Positions 10,181 through 20,814 of a stretch of DNA of 64,000 nucleotides are shown one piece after another. The position numbers and the translations under genes were made by a program. The stretch comes from Notamacropus eugenii (taxonomy: Eukaryota; Chordata; Mammalia; Diprotodontia; Macropodidae), in contig NC_092872.1 of NCBI RefSeq assembly GCF_028372415.1, positions 517,080,224-517,144,223 of the forward strand. Reading direction: 5' to 3'. The notes beneath the pieces were generated by a model. The model worked only from the letters and a program-made list of their open reading frames with translations. It was not told where the DNA came from and made no database searches. The stretch's first letter is position 1; each line of letters begins with the position of its first letter.

Positions 10181-12110
10181 CACTGTTACAATTTCCCTGG
10201 TCTGTTGGGGGAATTGGAGTCTCCCCAGGAAGTGTCTCCCCTGGTCCCCAAGGCGTTGCCAGGGTGTAGCTGGAGCAGGGAAGGGGACAGGGGACATTCG
10301 AAGAAGCTAGAAGGGGAGCACCAGGGTGGGGCTGTGAAACAGAATAATTGAACCTGGGCACCACCTCTTAACAAAGCTGTGGAATGAAAACAATGGGGCT
10401 TTTTCTAGTCTCTAATACCCCCCTACAGAAACATCCAAGTCATTTCAAAAGTTATGAACATTGCTAAATGGCCTCAGAAGATGTGGATTGGTTACAAGAT
10501 CTACTCATGTGCTGCCAAAACTTCGGTCCAGAAGTGATTTTCAAACAAACAATACAGCTGCTAAAAGAAAAATATTCCCAAAGGATCATGGACAGCCAAC
10601 CTCTCCACAGATTTCCTCCTTCTTCCTCCTGAAACCATACCCAAAGAGATCACCCTGCAGAGCAACAGTTAACAAATTCCCAGACTGAAATGATCAGCAC
10701 TTAGATGCTTCCCAAGAAAATGTACCAGTGAGGCCTACTGTGACAAATCCTGAAACCTAATACAAATTCACAGTTTCTCAAATGGAGAAGTCCCCATCTG
10801 CCTATCAGAAACAGCTGACAGAGGCTAATGTAGAGGAGAACTGGAAGTCTAAGACATCATCACATTTACAGAAAATCCTTAACCTGACTTTCCTGGAGGA
10901 AGTTTTGGACCTTGTCAACTCAAAGTTTATCATCCACAAAGTATACAGTGTTGGTAAGCAAGGACCTGTCAATCTTATGGATAAATTCAAAGAATTTCCT
11001 TTTTGGGTACTCTATCAACCATGAAATGCTTAGCAAATTGCCCTAGTTGTTCAAACTTCAAGCAGTGCATGTATTCAGATTTGAAAAATGTCTTTAAATC
11101 TACAGTAGATAATTAATATGTCTCTTAAAGGAACATCTGCTCATGCTTCAGATTTTTGATGCCTTTGTCAGTGTACTGGATTTGTTACGGAAACAGAAAA
11201 TTGTTATTGAAGCATGTCAGATTTACTGTCTCATCCTACCTTCTGAAAATCAGAGGAAGTTACAATTGTTGATGAGGATGATGTTGAAGATCTGTTTAAA
11301 AGAGAAGATGCCACAGTTCTATGATGGCCTTGGCGCCCATACTCTCATGGTTCAGACTTTTCCACATTGCATCCTGTTCTTCAAGGATGAAGTAGATTTG
11401 GATGACCTATTAGCTTCTAGGCTAGTGACATTTCTGATGGACAAGCTTCAGGAGATCTTGCAAGTTCTCTCTTCCTTGAAGAATTTGGTAGAGGAGCAAG
11501 TAGTTCATCTAAAAGGGTCCAGATAAAGTACCCAGGAACAGATACTGATGTGACTCTGTCTGCAGATTAGTCCAGAAGAATTTTAATACCAAATCCCTGG
11601 TAATATCATTGAAGGAAATAATAATGGATATAAGTCAGTGAAGAATAGAATGAAACTAACAAACTAACTAAAGGAGTTCCAGAAATTCTTTCCTAAGAGT
11701 CTATCAAGAATGATTTCCCACACCAGAAAGTGAAGCACTGGTATTTCCAGAAAATCAAGATTGAAACCACAGCTGCTGATGTGGGCTCTGAAAAAGCTTT
11801 TTCAGTCTTTTCAGCCTTTTCAAAGAACTAGACATTTTTGAATGTAACTAACTCTAAAGTCATTAGTAATCTGTTTTCGAGTGCATGGATTTAGTGGGAA
11901 GGAAATACACACATTTTGACTACTAATATGTATAAAAAAGGTTATCTGAATTTTTAAAAACTGTTGAGTCATGATCAGTATTTTCATAAGGTCTTTATTT
12001 CTTTTTCATATACACTTAGATTTACAATTATACATGAAGCATTTTGTAGAAGAATGAAACTGGAAAATTTAAGAGTGAGGTGTTTTCATTCTCTTTAAAG
12101 AAAAAAAAAA
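10181..12110 (+). pseudogene. DEPDC1B: Processed DEPDC1B pseudogene
   Basis: An intronless retrocopy running from the 5'UTR to an A-run at 12101-12110. Conceptual pieces match DEPDC1B in order: LLMCCQNFGPEV near 10500; FPPSSPLKPYPKR near 10610-10660; [13 protein letters not shown] near 10810; [19 protein letters not shown] near 10915; a long open stretch at 11143-11526 with [13 protein letters not shown] and [20 protein letters not shown]; and LLMWALKK near the C-terminus at about 11780. Several frameshifts and stops break the frame, so it does not encode the ~529-residue RhoGAP/DEP protein. It is inserted in an L3 LINE whose two halves flank it. Confidence 0.9.
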
Positions 12111-12305
12111 GACTTGGACTATATGCTCAATATGAGTCAACAGTATGATATGGCAGCCAAAAAATCTAATGGGATCTTGGTTAGGCTGAATTAAGAAAGG
12201 ATCAGATTCCAGTAATATGGAAGTGATAGATTTTCTGTAATTTGCTTGGTCAGACCATATCTAGAATGTTCATAGGCATCCACAGGACATCTTATTAATA
12301 GGTCA
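12111..12305 (+). mobile_element. L3 (CR1-clade) LINE, right part
   Basis: 'tgctcaatatgagtcaacag' and 'tatgatatggcagccaaaaa', then 'gcttggtcagaccatatcta', continue the L3 sequence that stopped at about 10180. This shows that the L3 copy predates the DEPDC1B insertion. Confidence 0.8.
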
Positions 12306-12972
12306 TGTACCCTGAGAATTTTTTTTTAATGTGGACATTTATTGAATACTCAATTAAAAGGGGCATATTTAGTCATAAAACTAAAGAAACCAAAACTTAG
12401 TAAACTTATTTCAAAAGAAATTAACAACTAAACTTGTACTTGAAACTGTAACATTTTGCAAAGGGCTACTTTTAATTATACCCTTATCCTTAATACAAAT
12501 ATCCTGATACAGAACAACTTTTTAAGTCTTACTTTTTTCGCTAAAAAAAATCTTTCCATCTAGACCAGAGGTTTCCAAACTTATTTGGCTTACCAGCTCA
12601 TTTTCAAAAAAAAAAAAAAATTACTCAGCAACCCCACGAAAATCTACTTTCTTTAACCCTTTAATGGTTTTTGGAAATCTGAATTATTTCAAAATATATA
12701 TATAAATAAATATTTTTTAAAATGATGCATCTTAAATTTAATAATTTTTTGTAAATTTGTGTTTTTCCTGGAGTGAAATTTTGAAGATGCAATATTGCAT
12801 CATGTCACTGTATAGTACATATTGTAAACAAATCATTACAAGCACATATTCCTGATGATGCATGCTGGACTTCCTGCTGGACCTGCTCACCTGCCAACAC
12901 TTACTTGTTTGAAAGTCAAATTTTCTTTTCAGCTCTGGTCTTTTCATCAAGAATGCTTGAAAATCCTCTATT

Positions 12973-13986
12973 TCATTGAAAGACCAATTTTTCCCCCTGA
13001 AGTATTATACTCAGTTTTGCTGGGTAGGTGATTCTTGGTTTTAGTCCTAGTTCCTTTGACTTCTGGAATATCCTATTCCATGCCCTTCGATCCCTTAATG
13101 TAGAGGCTGCTAGATCTTGTGTTATCCTGATTGTATTTCCACAATACTTGAATTGTTTCTTTCTAGCTGCTTGCAATATTTTCTCCTTGACCTGGGAACT
13201 CTGGAATTTGGCCACAATGTTCCTAGGAGTTTCTCTTTTTGGATCTCTTTCAGGCGGTGTTCTGTGGATTCCTTGAATATTTATTTTGCCCTCTGGTTCT
13301 AGAATATCAGGGCAGTTTTCCTTGATAATTTCATGAAAGATGATGTCTAGGCTCTTCTTTTGATCATGGCTTTCAGGTAGTCCCATAATTTTTAAATTGT
13401 CTCTCCTGGATCTATTTTCCAGCTCAGTTGTTTTTCCAATGAGATATTTCACATTATCTTCCATTTTTCCATTCTTCTGGTTTTGTTCTGTGATTTCTTG
13501 GTTTCTCATAAAGTCCTTAGCCTCCATCTGTTCCATTCTAATTTTGAAAGAACTATTTTCTTCAGTGAGCTTTTGAACCTCCTTTTCCATTTGGCTAATT
13601 CTGCTTTTGAAAGCATTCTTCTCCTCATTGGCTTTTTGAACCTCTTTTGCCAATTGAGTTAGCCTATTTTTCAAGGTGTTATTTTCTTCAGCATTTTTTT
13701 GGGTCTCCTTTAGCAGGGTGTTGACCTGCTTTTCATGCTTTTCTTGCATCTCTCTCATTTCTCTTCCCAGTTTTTCCTCCACCTCTCTAACTTGATTTTC
13801 AAAATTCTTTTTGAGCTCTTCCATGGCCTGAGCCCATTGGGTGGGCTAGGACACAAAAGCCTTGACTTCTGTGTCTTTGCCTGATGGTAAGCATTGTTCT
13901 TCCTCATCAGAAAGGAAGGGAGGAAATGCCTGTTCACCAAGAAAATAACCTTCTATAGTCTTATTTCTTTTCCCTTTTCTGGGCAT
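12973..13986 (-). pseudogene. L1 ORF1p (RNA-binding coiled-coil protein), one internal stop
   Basis: The frame starts at the ATG at 13984-13986 (MPRKGKRNKTIEGYFLGEQ) and runs to the stop at 12973, 337 residues, with one in-frame TAG at 13846-13848. From the ATG at about 13824 a 283-residue open frame remains. It has a long heptad-rich coiled coil (KETQKNAEENNTLKNRLTQL) and then the conserved RRM/C-terminal region (SRRDNLKIMGLPESH; AARKKQFKYCGNTIRITQD). In active L1s, ORF1p trimers coat the L1 RNA. Near-intactness suggests a fairly young copy. Confidence 0.9.
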
Positions 13987-14335
13987 ATGACCTCTGAATA
14001 TTCTCCTCACTCAATATTCTGCCTCTGGATCCTCCCAGCCAGAGTTTGGGGTCTGAGATTCAAATGCTGCTTCCAGTCTCAGGGCTTTGGGCTGGGGCAG
14101 GGCTGCTATTCAGTGTGAGATTAAGTTCAGATGCTCAGGTCAGGGCAGGGCCGCCTCTCAGGCTCAGTTTCCTCAGGGAGTTTATGCAGAGACCTTCAAC
14201 AATGGATCCAGGCTCCTGCCTGCTTGGGTCTGCCGCCGCCCCTCAGCTTCTGCCGCCCGAGGGGGCCCGAGCCATGGGGGCACCCCACTCCCCCCTCGAC
14301 CCGCCAAAGAGATTCTCTCACCGACCCCCGTCACC

Positions 14336-14650
14336 TGTGGGTGGAGGGACTTGTGCGGCCGCTGGAGATCCCATCCCTGAAGCCTGCTCGGATCTGTTCC
14401 TCTCAGTGCCGCGGCCGCGGCAGGTCTGGGCTGGGCTCCGCGTCTGCAGCGCAACGGACCTTTTGCGAGAGGTTTGCAGGTCCCTCTGTGGGTGGAGGGA
14501 CCCACGTGGCCGTTGGAGATCCCGTCCCTGAAGCCTGCTCAGATCTTTTCCTCTCAGTGCCGCGGCCGCGGCAGGGCTGTACTCAGCTCCTAGTCCCGGC
14601 GCCCAATCCACGGCGCAAAGGACCTTTTGCGAGAGGTTTGCAGGTCTCTC
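14336..14650 (-). repeat. Two tandem monomers in the L1 5'UTR
   Basis: A unit starting 'tgtgggtggagggac' at 14336 recurs at 14487 (period 151 bp). Both units contain 'gaagcctgctc(g/a)gatct', 'cagtgccgcggccgcggcag' and 'gaccttttgcgagaggtttg'. The second unit is about 13 bp longer. It is CpG-rich and lies in the L1 5'UTR, where the internal promoter would be. This resembles in principle the 5'UTR monomers of mouse L1. Confidence 0.8.
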
Positions 14651-15505
14651 CGGAACAGAAATCTCCCTCACTCCAATGTTCTGTGGCCTCTGGGTGCAAA
14701 TTCGCCGTGAGTTACTTCTTTGTAGATGTTCTATGGGTTGTGGGTTCAGAGCTATGTCTATGTGCGTCTTTGTACTCCGCCATCTTGGCTCCGCCCCTCC
14801 CAACACTTACTTGTTAAGACCTGTCCTCAGGCTTGACCATGATCAAGTTATAACTTGCATTTTGTGTATTTGGAAAACAATGTAGTCGCTACAACTTTAG
14901 CTCTGTTTATACAACAGATGAAACATGTACTAACAGTTTTTCAAAATTTTCTCCTCTTCTTTCCTTATGCTTCTACCACCTCCTTATTTTTATTCAATTC
15001 CCTCAACTGCACCTGAAGCTACTACTGCCCCCCTGGATCATTCCAGTACCCCACCAAGGGACTGGTATTGCCCATTTTAGGAATCTATGATCTAGACCCT
15101 GCTCTCCTAACCCCACCTTTTGTCATGAAGTGCTGGTGGTGAAATTTAAAGACTGGTGACAGTAAGTTCATTTTTTATTTACAATTTTGAACTTTTTTGC
15201 TCTCGCTTTCTAGACCAACTGGAATCTCAGGGCTGTGTATTCTGTGCTATGAGCAGAACTTTGGAAGACAAGGTGAACCAAGGAATCACCAGAGAATTGA
15301 TTGGCACATGTGTGGAGTATCTCTGACAGTGCCTCCTTGAAAAGGAAAGGTGTGGCAGCCTACTTCCTGGAAGACTTGTGATGAAATAAAAGGGAAGTGA
15401 GGCATTTGTAGACATTCCGTAACTGGTTCTAGTCTACTGACCACTAGTTTAGAAGAAATTTTTTTGCGTTTTTTTTTTGTTGTTGTTTTTTTGCTTCCCT
15501 CTTAG

Positions 15506-15605
15506 TGGATTGCTTGGACTTGTTTACTATGGCATCTGGTAACGGAGATAATACGAAGAGCGGAAAGGCGATAGGCCCTCCCCCACTGAGGCCAACATAT
15601 GACTT
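15506..15605 (+). other. Exon-like segment with a short ORF, product unknown
   Basis: A long pyrimidine tract and 'ttccctcttag' give a strong acceptor. An ATG follows at 15529, and the frame MASGNGDNTKSGKAIGPPPL-RPTYD runs into a good donor, CTT|GTGAGTG, at 15606. If not spliced, the frame stops at 15607-15609. CpG density here (five in about 35 bp) is high for this AT-rich interval. I do not recognise the peptide. It may be an orphan exon, a decayed gene or chance. A weaker exon-like piece lies at about 15214-15271. Confidence 0.25.
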
Positions 15606-17246
15606 GTGAGTGCAGGCCTGGACTCTTTTCTTACTTTGCCATTTTTTCCTTTCTGTTTGAGGTTGTTAAAGAAAGAGAAAATTGTAAAACTGGTCACAGA
15701 TCAAGGGTGGAGTTAGAAGAGGACTTACACAAGGCAGGGATATCCTGGGTAGGGAGGACCCTTTGAAGAAAGGCTGAACTTCAGAAGTAATCAGCAGTAG
15801 TGTGACTGAGACCTTAAGCTCACAGGAGGGTCTTGTTTCCAGCATTTAGTCCAGCCTGAGAAGAAATATCAAAGCAGGAATCACAGATGAAAGGGGAATC
15901 TACCCTTCTGTCACTCTGAATCAACAGAGATTTCCAGTAGACTGACAGCAGTCTGCTCTTACCCAGACCCAAACCTAAGCAGAGCTCAAACCAAGGGGAC
16001 AGCCAGTAGATTTTGCCCTGAATCAGACCACTCTGAGAACACTGAAAGCTTTCAGGTCCCCAACCTGTCCCTGAGATCCTGGAATATCACAACACTCAAT
16101 ATTCCCAAGAAAGGAGCAACAGAACTACTCCAAACCATTCCTCCAGAAGTGTGACAGAGCCCAGCCCTACTATAAAGTCCACAGTCACAGAGTAGGTTGG
16201 AAGAATGAGCAAACAAAAAAGAACTCCATCAGGGCAGAGTTGCTTAAGACACAAACACAGAAGATAATGACTCCAAAACACTGACAAGCAACAGTTCAGG
16301 GAAAAACACAGCTTGGGCTCAAACTCAACTAGAATTTCTAAAAGAAGTAAAGCAAGAATTTAAAAAAAGGAATTTGAAATATTTTCATAATTGAAATGAG
16401 AGAAATTAGGGGGGAAATGGAAAAGAAATGAGAGCTATGAAGAAAGAATTGAAAAGGAAATTAATAGCTTGGTACAAGAAGTACAATCCCTGAGGGGCAG
16501 AGCCAAGATGGAGGACTAGAAAGACACACTTACGTAGGGTCTCCCCACACAGCCCACAAAATACCTGTAGAGAGGGACTCTCAACAAATTCTGGAGCAGC
16601 AGAAGTGGAGAACAGAGTGGAGGAGATTTCCAGCCCACAGTGACCTGAAAGGCCCACGGAAACATCGGTTGCGCCAGACGTGGAGCACAGCGTGGAGCCC
16701 AACCCAGCCTTGGCGGAGCAGTGCTACAAGACTCTGGGAGGAAGGCACATCAGGGGCGGAATCTCCAGTAGCAGCAGCAGGGCCTCAGATCCCTCAACCC
16801 ACAGGTGCCAAAGGTCAGTGAAGGGGTTTTATCAGCTGGCCAGGAAGGGAGAAGGGCCTTCTCATAGCTCAGGCAGCAGGCAGCAGCCACAGAGGGTGCA
16901 TAGCACTCATTGGTGGAGCGTAAAAACCCTTGGGGGCACTGAAGAGCTGAGTCTTACCTCGGCCCTGGGTGGAGACCAGGCCGAGACAGTCTTTGTCTCA
17001 CACTGAATGGTGGCCCTGCCCATCCAGCTTATCTGAAAATCAGCCCCCAGTGCTGACTTAGTGGAACTGGAGGACAGGTGGCTGTGAAGAGGTAACTGCT
17101 AAAATTCTGGGCCTAAAAGTCCCTCTCTGCATCCAGACCAGTACACGCTTGATTGTGCCACCTTGGAGGAACTGAGATCTCACAGATTCCCAGAGTATAC
17201 CCTACTCTTGACAAAGGACCCAAAAGTCAAGTAACTGGTTGGGAAA

Positions 17247-18273
17247 ATGCCCAAAAAGGGAAAAAAAATAAGACCATAGAAGGTTACTTTCTTGGTGAAC
17301 AGATATCTCCTCCCATCCTTTCTGATGAGGAAGAACAATGCTTACCATCAGGGAAAGACATAGAAATCAAGGCTTCTGTATCTCAAACATCCAAAATAAA
17401 TATTCAGTGGGCTCAGGCCATGGAAGAGCTCAAAAGGGATTTTGAAAATCAAGTTAGACAGATGGAGGGAAAACTGGGAAGAGAAATGAGAGAGATTCAA
17501 GAAAAGTATGAAAAGCAGGTCAACACCTTGCTAAAGGAGACCCAAAAAAATGCTGAAGAAAATAACACCTTGAAAAATAGGCTAACTCAATTGGCAAAAG
17601 AGATTCAAAAAGCCAATGAGGAGAAGAATGCTTTAAAAAGCAGAATTAGACAAATGGAAAAGGAGGTCCAAAAGCTCACTGAAGAAAATAGTTCTTTCAA
17701 AATTAGAATGGAACAGATGGAGGCTAATGACTTTATGAGAAACCAAGAAATCACAAAACAAAACCAAAAGAATGAAAAAATGGAAGATAATATGAAATAT
17801 CTCATTGGAAAAACAATGACCTGGAAAATAGATCCAGGAGAGACAATTTAAAAATTATGGGACTACCTGAAAGCCATGATCAAAAAAAGAGCCTAAACAA
17901 CATCTTTCATGAAATTATCAAGGAAAACTGCCCTGAGATTCTAGAACTAGAGGGCAAAATAAATATTGAAAGAATGCACCGATCATCTCCTGAAAGAGAT
18001 TCAAAAAGAGAAACTGCTAGGAACATTGTGGCCAAATTCCAGAGTTCCCAGGTCAAGGAGAAAATATTGCAAGCAGCTAGAAAGAAACAATTCAAGTATT
18101 GTGGAAATACAATCAGGATAACACAAGATCTAGCAGCTTCTACATTAAGGGATCGAGGGGTGTGGAATATGATATTCCAGAAGTCAAAGGAACTAGGACT
18201 AAAACCAAGAATCAGCTACCCAGCAAAACTGAGTATAATACTTCAGGGGAAAAATGGTCTTTCAATGAAATAG
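17247..18273 (+). pseudogene. HAL1/L1 ORF1p, one frameshift
   Basis: Starts at ATG 17247 (MPKKGKKNKTIEGYFLGEQ). The coiled coil is open to about 17815, where a 1-nt loss turns KTTELENRSRRDN into KTMTWKIDPGET and a stop. The C-terminal half resumes in another frame at 17857 (MGLPESHDQKKSL to LQGKNGLSMK). It is closely similar to the ORF1 at 12973-13986. Full-length equivalent is about 337 residues. Confidence 0.88.
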
Positions 18274-18476
18274 AGGACTTTCAAGCATTCTTGATGAAAA
18301 GACCAGAGCTGAAAAGAAAATTTGACTTTCAAACACAAGAGTGAAGAGAAGCATGAAAAGGTAAACAGCAAAGAGAAGTCATAAGGGACTTACTAAAGCT
18401 GAACTGTTTACATTCCTACATGGAAAGACATTATTTGTAACTCTTGAAACTTTTCAGTATCTGGGTAGTTGGTGGG

Positions 18477-18479
<3 letters not shown>

Positions 18480-18512
<33 letters not shown>

Positions 18513-18517
18513 GAGAC
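18480..18517 (+). repeat. (AC)n microsatellite in the HAL1 3' region
   Basis: About 13-14 AC units followed by 'gcacagagacagagagcaca'. Confidence 0.9.
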
Positions 18518-19880
18518 AGAGAGCACAGAGTGAATGGAATAGGATGGGATCATATCTTAAAAAAATGAAATTAAGCGATGAGAGAAATATATTGGGAGGA
18601 GAAAGGGAGAAATGGAATGGGGCAAATTATCTCTCATAAAAGAGGCAAGCAAAAGACTTTTCAGTGGAAGGAAAAAGAGGGGAGGAGAGAGAAAAACATG
18701 AAGCTTACTCTCATCACATTCCACTAAAGGAAGGAATAAAATGCACTCTCATTTTGGTATGAAAACCTATCTTACAATACAGGAAAGTAGGGGAGAAGGG
18801 GATAAGCAGGGTGTGGGGGATGATGGAAGGGAGGGCAATGGGAGGAGGGAGCAATTTGAAATCAACACTTTTGGGGAGGGACAGGATCAAAAGAGAGAAT
18901 AGAAGCAATGGGGGACAGGATAGGATGGAGGGAAATATAGTCAGTCTTACACAACACAACTATTATGGAAGTCATTTGCAAAACTACACAGATATGGCCT
19001 ATCTTGAATTGCTTGCTTCCCAGAGGGAATGGATGGGGAGGGAGGGATGAAGAGAAGTTGGAAGTCAAAATTTTAGGAACAACTGTCGAGTATTGTTCTT
19101 GCTACTAGGAAATAAGAAATACAGGTAATGGGGTATAGAAAGTTATCTGGTCCTACAGGACAAAAGAGAAGATGGGGACAAGGGAAGGGAGGGATGATAG
19201 AAGAGAGGGCAGATTGGTGATAGGGGCAATTAGAATGCTTGGTGTTTTGGGATGGGGGGAGGGGAGAAATGGGGAGAAAATTTGGAACCCAAAATTTTGT
19301 GAAAATGAATGTTAAAAGTTAAATTAAAAAAAAAGTACAAAACCTTTCCCAAGCAACAAACTCCTTAAAATTGGAATGAGCCAAAGAGAAGCCAATAACT
19401 TCATAAGACAAGAAATATTAAAAACAAAGTTAAGAGGCTGGGAAAAAAATATAATGTATCTCATAGGAAAAACAACTGACTTGAAAAACAGATAGAAGAG
19501 AAAAAAAATATTACTAGACTATCTGAATGCCATGACCAAAAAAGAGCCTACATATTACATTTCAAGAAATCTTTAAACTGCCCAGAGGTCTTAGAACCAG
19601 AAGGCAAAGTAGAAACAGAAAGAACCTAGTGGTCACCTCCTTTAAACCTCCTGAACCTTCAAAATGAAAATTCTTAGCAACATCACAGCCCAGATCTTCC
19701 AGGTGACAAAAAGAAAAAGATTACTGCAAAGAAATTACTAGAAAGAATTCAAGTACCAAAGAGCCTCAGTCAAGATCACACATGATTTAGCAGCCAGCAA
19801 TATAAAGGAGTAGAGAACTTGGAATATGATATTTTAGAAGGCAAAGGATATGGACTTCCAGCCAAGAATAATTTAGCTAA

Positions 19881-20211
19881 ATATACAAATGTTTTACATG
19901 ATTGATATCATTGCTTACCTTCTCTATGGGTGAGGCAAGGAACTGGAGCAGGGTGGTGAACCTTTGGCCTTGAGGTCACATGTAGCCCTCTAGGTCTTCA
20001 AGTAACTTCACAGAACAAATCCCCTTAATAAAAGGATTTGTTCTGTAAAACTTGGATTCAGTCAAAAGCCTCACCCGAGGACCTAGAGGGCCACATGTGA
20101 CCTTGAGGCCACAGGTTCCCCAGCCCTGGACTTGAGGGAGGGGGAGAATTCAGAACTCAAAATTTAAAAATTAAATGAATGCTAAAAATAAATAATAAAT
20201 CTCTTTGAAAA
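19881..20211 (+). mobile_element. 5'-truncated L1 3' end inserted in the old L1/HAL1
   Basis: 'atgattgatatcattgctta' then 'ccttctctatgggtgaggca', and after the MITE 'gggagggggagaattcagaa', 'ctcaaaatttaaaaattaaa' and an A-rich tail, as in marsupial L1 3'UTRs. Flanked by 14-bp target duplications AATAATTTAGCTAA (19867-19880) and AATAACTTAGCCAA (20212-20225), two mismatches. Confidence 0.8.
19949..20128. mobile_element. Palindromic hAT MITE (180 bp)
   Basis: The ends 'cagggtggtgaacctttggc' and, inverted, 'cagggctggggaacctgtgg' are inverted repeats, and the similarity continues inward through 'cacatgt(a/g)gccctctaggtc'. The centre is a hairpin CAGAACAAATCC ... GGATTTGTTCTG (20011-20045). The flanking 8-mers AACTGGAG and GACTTGAG agree at 6 of 8 positions. 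It resembles the OposCharlie-type MITEs of marsupials and sits inside the L1 3' end. Confidence 0.85.
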
Positions 20212-20814
20212 AATAACTTAGCCAACCGTACTTGAGCATAATGCTATAGGAGAAAAATGGATTTTTAATGAAACAGAGCACTTTCAAGAACTCCTAATAA
20301 AAAAGATCAGAGCTACATAGAAACTTTGAAGTTCAAACACAGGACAGAATTGAAACATAAAGAGATAAACAGGAATAAATGATGATGAGGACTAAACAAG
20401 AATAAACTGCTTACATTCAAATATGGGGAAATTATACATGTCTCCTCTGAAACCTATTTTCATCAAAGTTCATAGAGGGATTGCAATTAGACAAAGCCTG
20501 GAAGTGATTCGAGCTTAATGAGCTTAAGAAATGAAAGAGAAGGGAAGAAGAATACATTGAGGGGAAAGGAAAGTTAAGGGAAAATATATTACATAATCAG
20601 GTGCGCAAATAGACATCATTACAGAGTAGCTAAGGATAAGGAGTGATAAGGAGTAGCTGACACAAACTTGACTCTTATCTGAACTAGTTAAAAGAAGGGA
20701 GAATGCACACACACAGAGATCTGTGCACAGAAATACATTTTATTCAATAGGAATATATTTTTAAAAAGGAGAGAAGGGAAGAAAGGTAAATTAAGGGAAG
20801 AATTAGGATATCAA

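Larger units (their letters stand above)
12910..14799 (-). mobile_element. Marsupial L1, 5'UTR plus ORF1 only, with 16-bp target duplication
   Basis: The 5' end is at about 14799 ('ggagccaagatggcggagta' on the minus strand, in the style of L1 5' termini). About 810 bp of GC-rich 5'UTR leads to ORF1, and the copy stops roughly 60 bp past ORF1 at about 12910. The identical 16-mer CCAACACTTACTTGTT flanks it at 12894-12909 and 14800-14815, a canonical L1-type target duplication. There is no ORF2, no 3'UTR and no poly(A). It is nested in the hAT element. Confidence 0.9.
12566..15089. mobile_element. Non-autonomous hAT element with 8-bp target duplication
   Basis: The termini are 'cagaggtttccaaacttatt' at 12566 and, read inward from 15089, 'catagattcctaaaatgggc', an imperfect inverted repeat. 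Both ends are flanked by the identical 8-mer ATCTAGAC (12558-12565 and 15090-15097), the hAT signature. Without the L1 inserted in it the element is about 620 bp and has no transposase frame. Internal wording such as 'tactactgcccccctggatc' is typical of Charlie-group MITEs. Confidence 0.85.
16493..19333 (+). mobile_element. HAL1-type (half-L1) element: 5'UTR, ORF1, 3'UTR, poly(A), no ORF2
   Basis: Begins 'gaggggcagagccaagatgg', has ORF1 at 17247-18273, and ends 'aattttgtgaaaatgaatgt' plus an A-rich tail near 19333. Only about 1.0 kb separates the ORF1 stop from the tail, so the roughly 3.8-kb ORF2 is missing. That is the layout of HAL1, a known L1 derivative lacking ORF2. Imperfect 12-bp target duplications AGTACAATCCCT (16481) and AGTACAAAACCT (19334) flank it. 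It is inserted in the ORF1 of the older element. Confidence 0.85.

Noticed and set aside
14046-14817. Frames of 107-228 codons near the L1 5' end
   Set aside because: They lie in the GC-rich L1 5'UTR with its tandem monomers.
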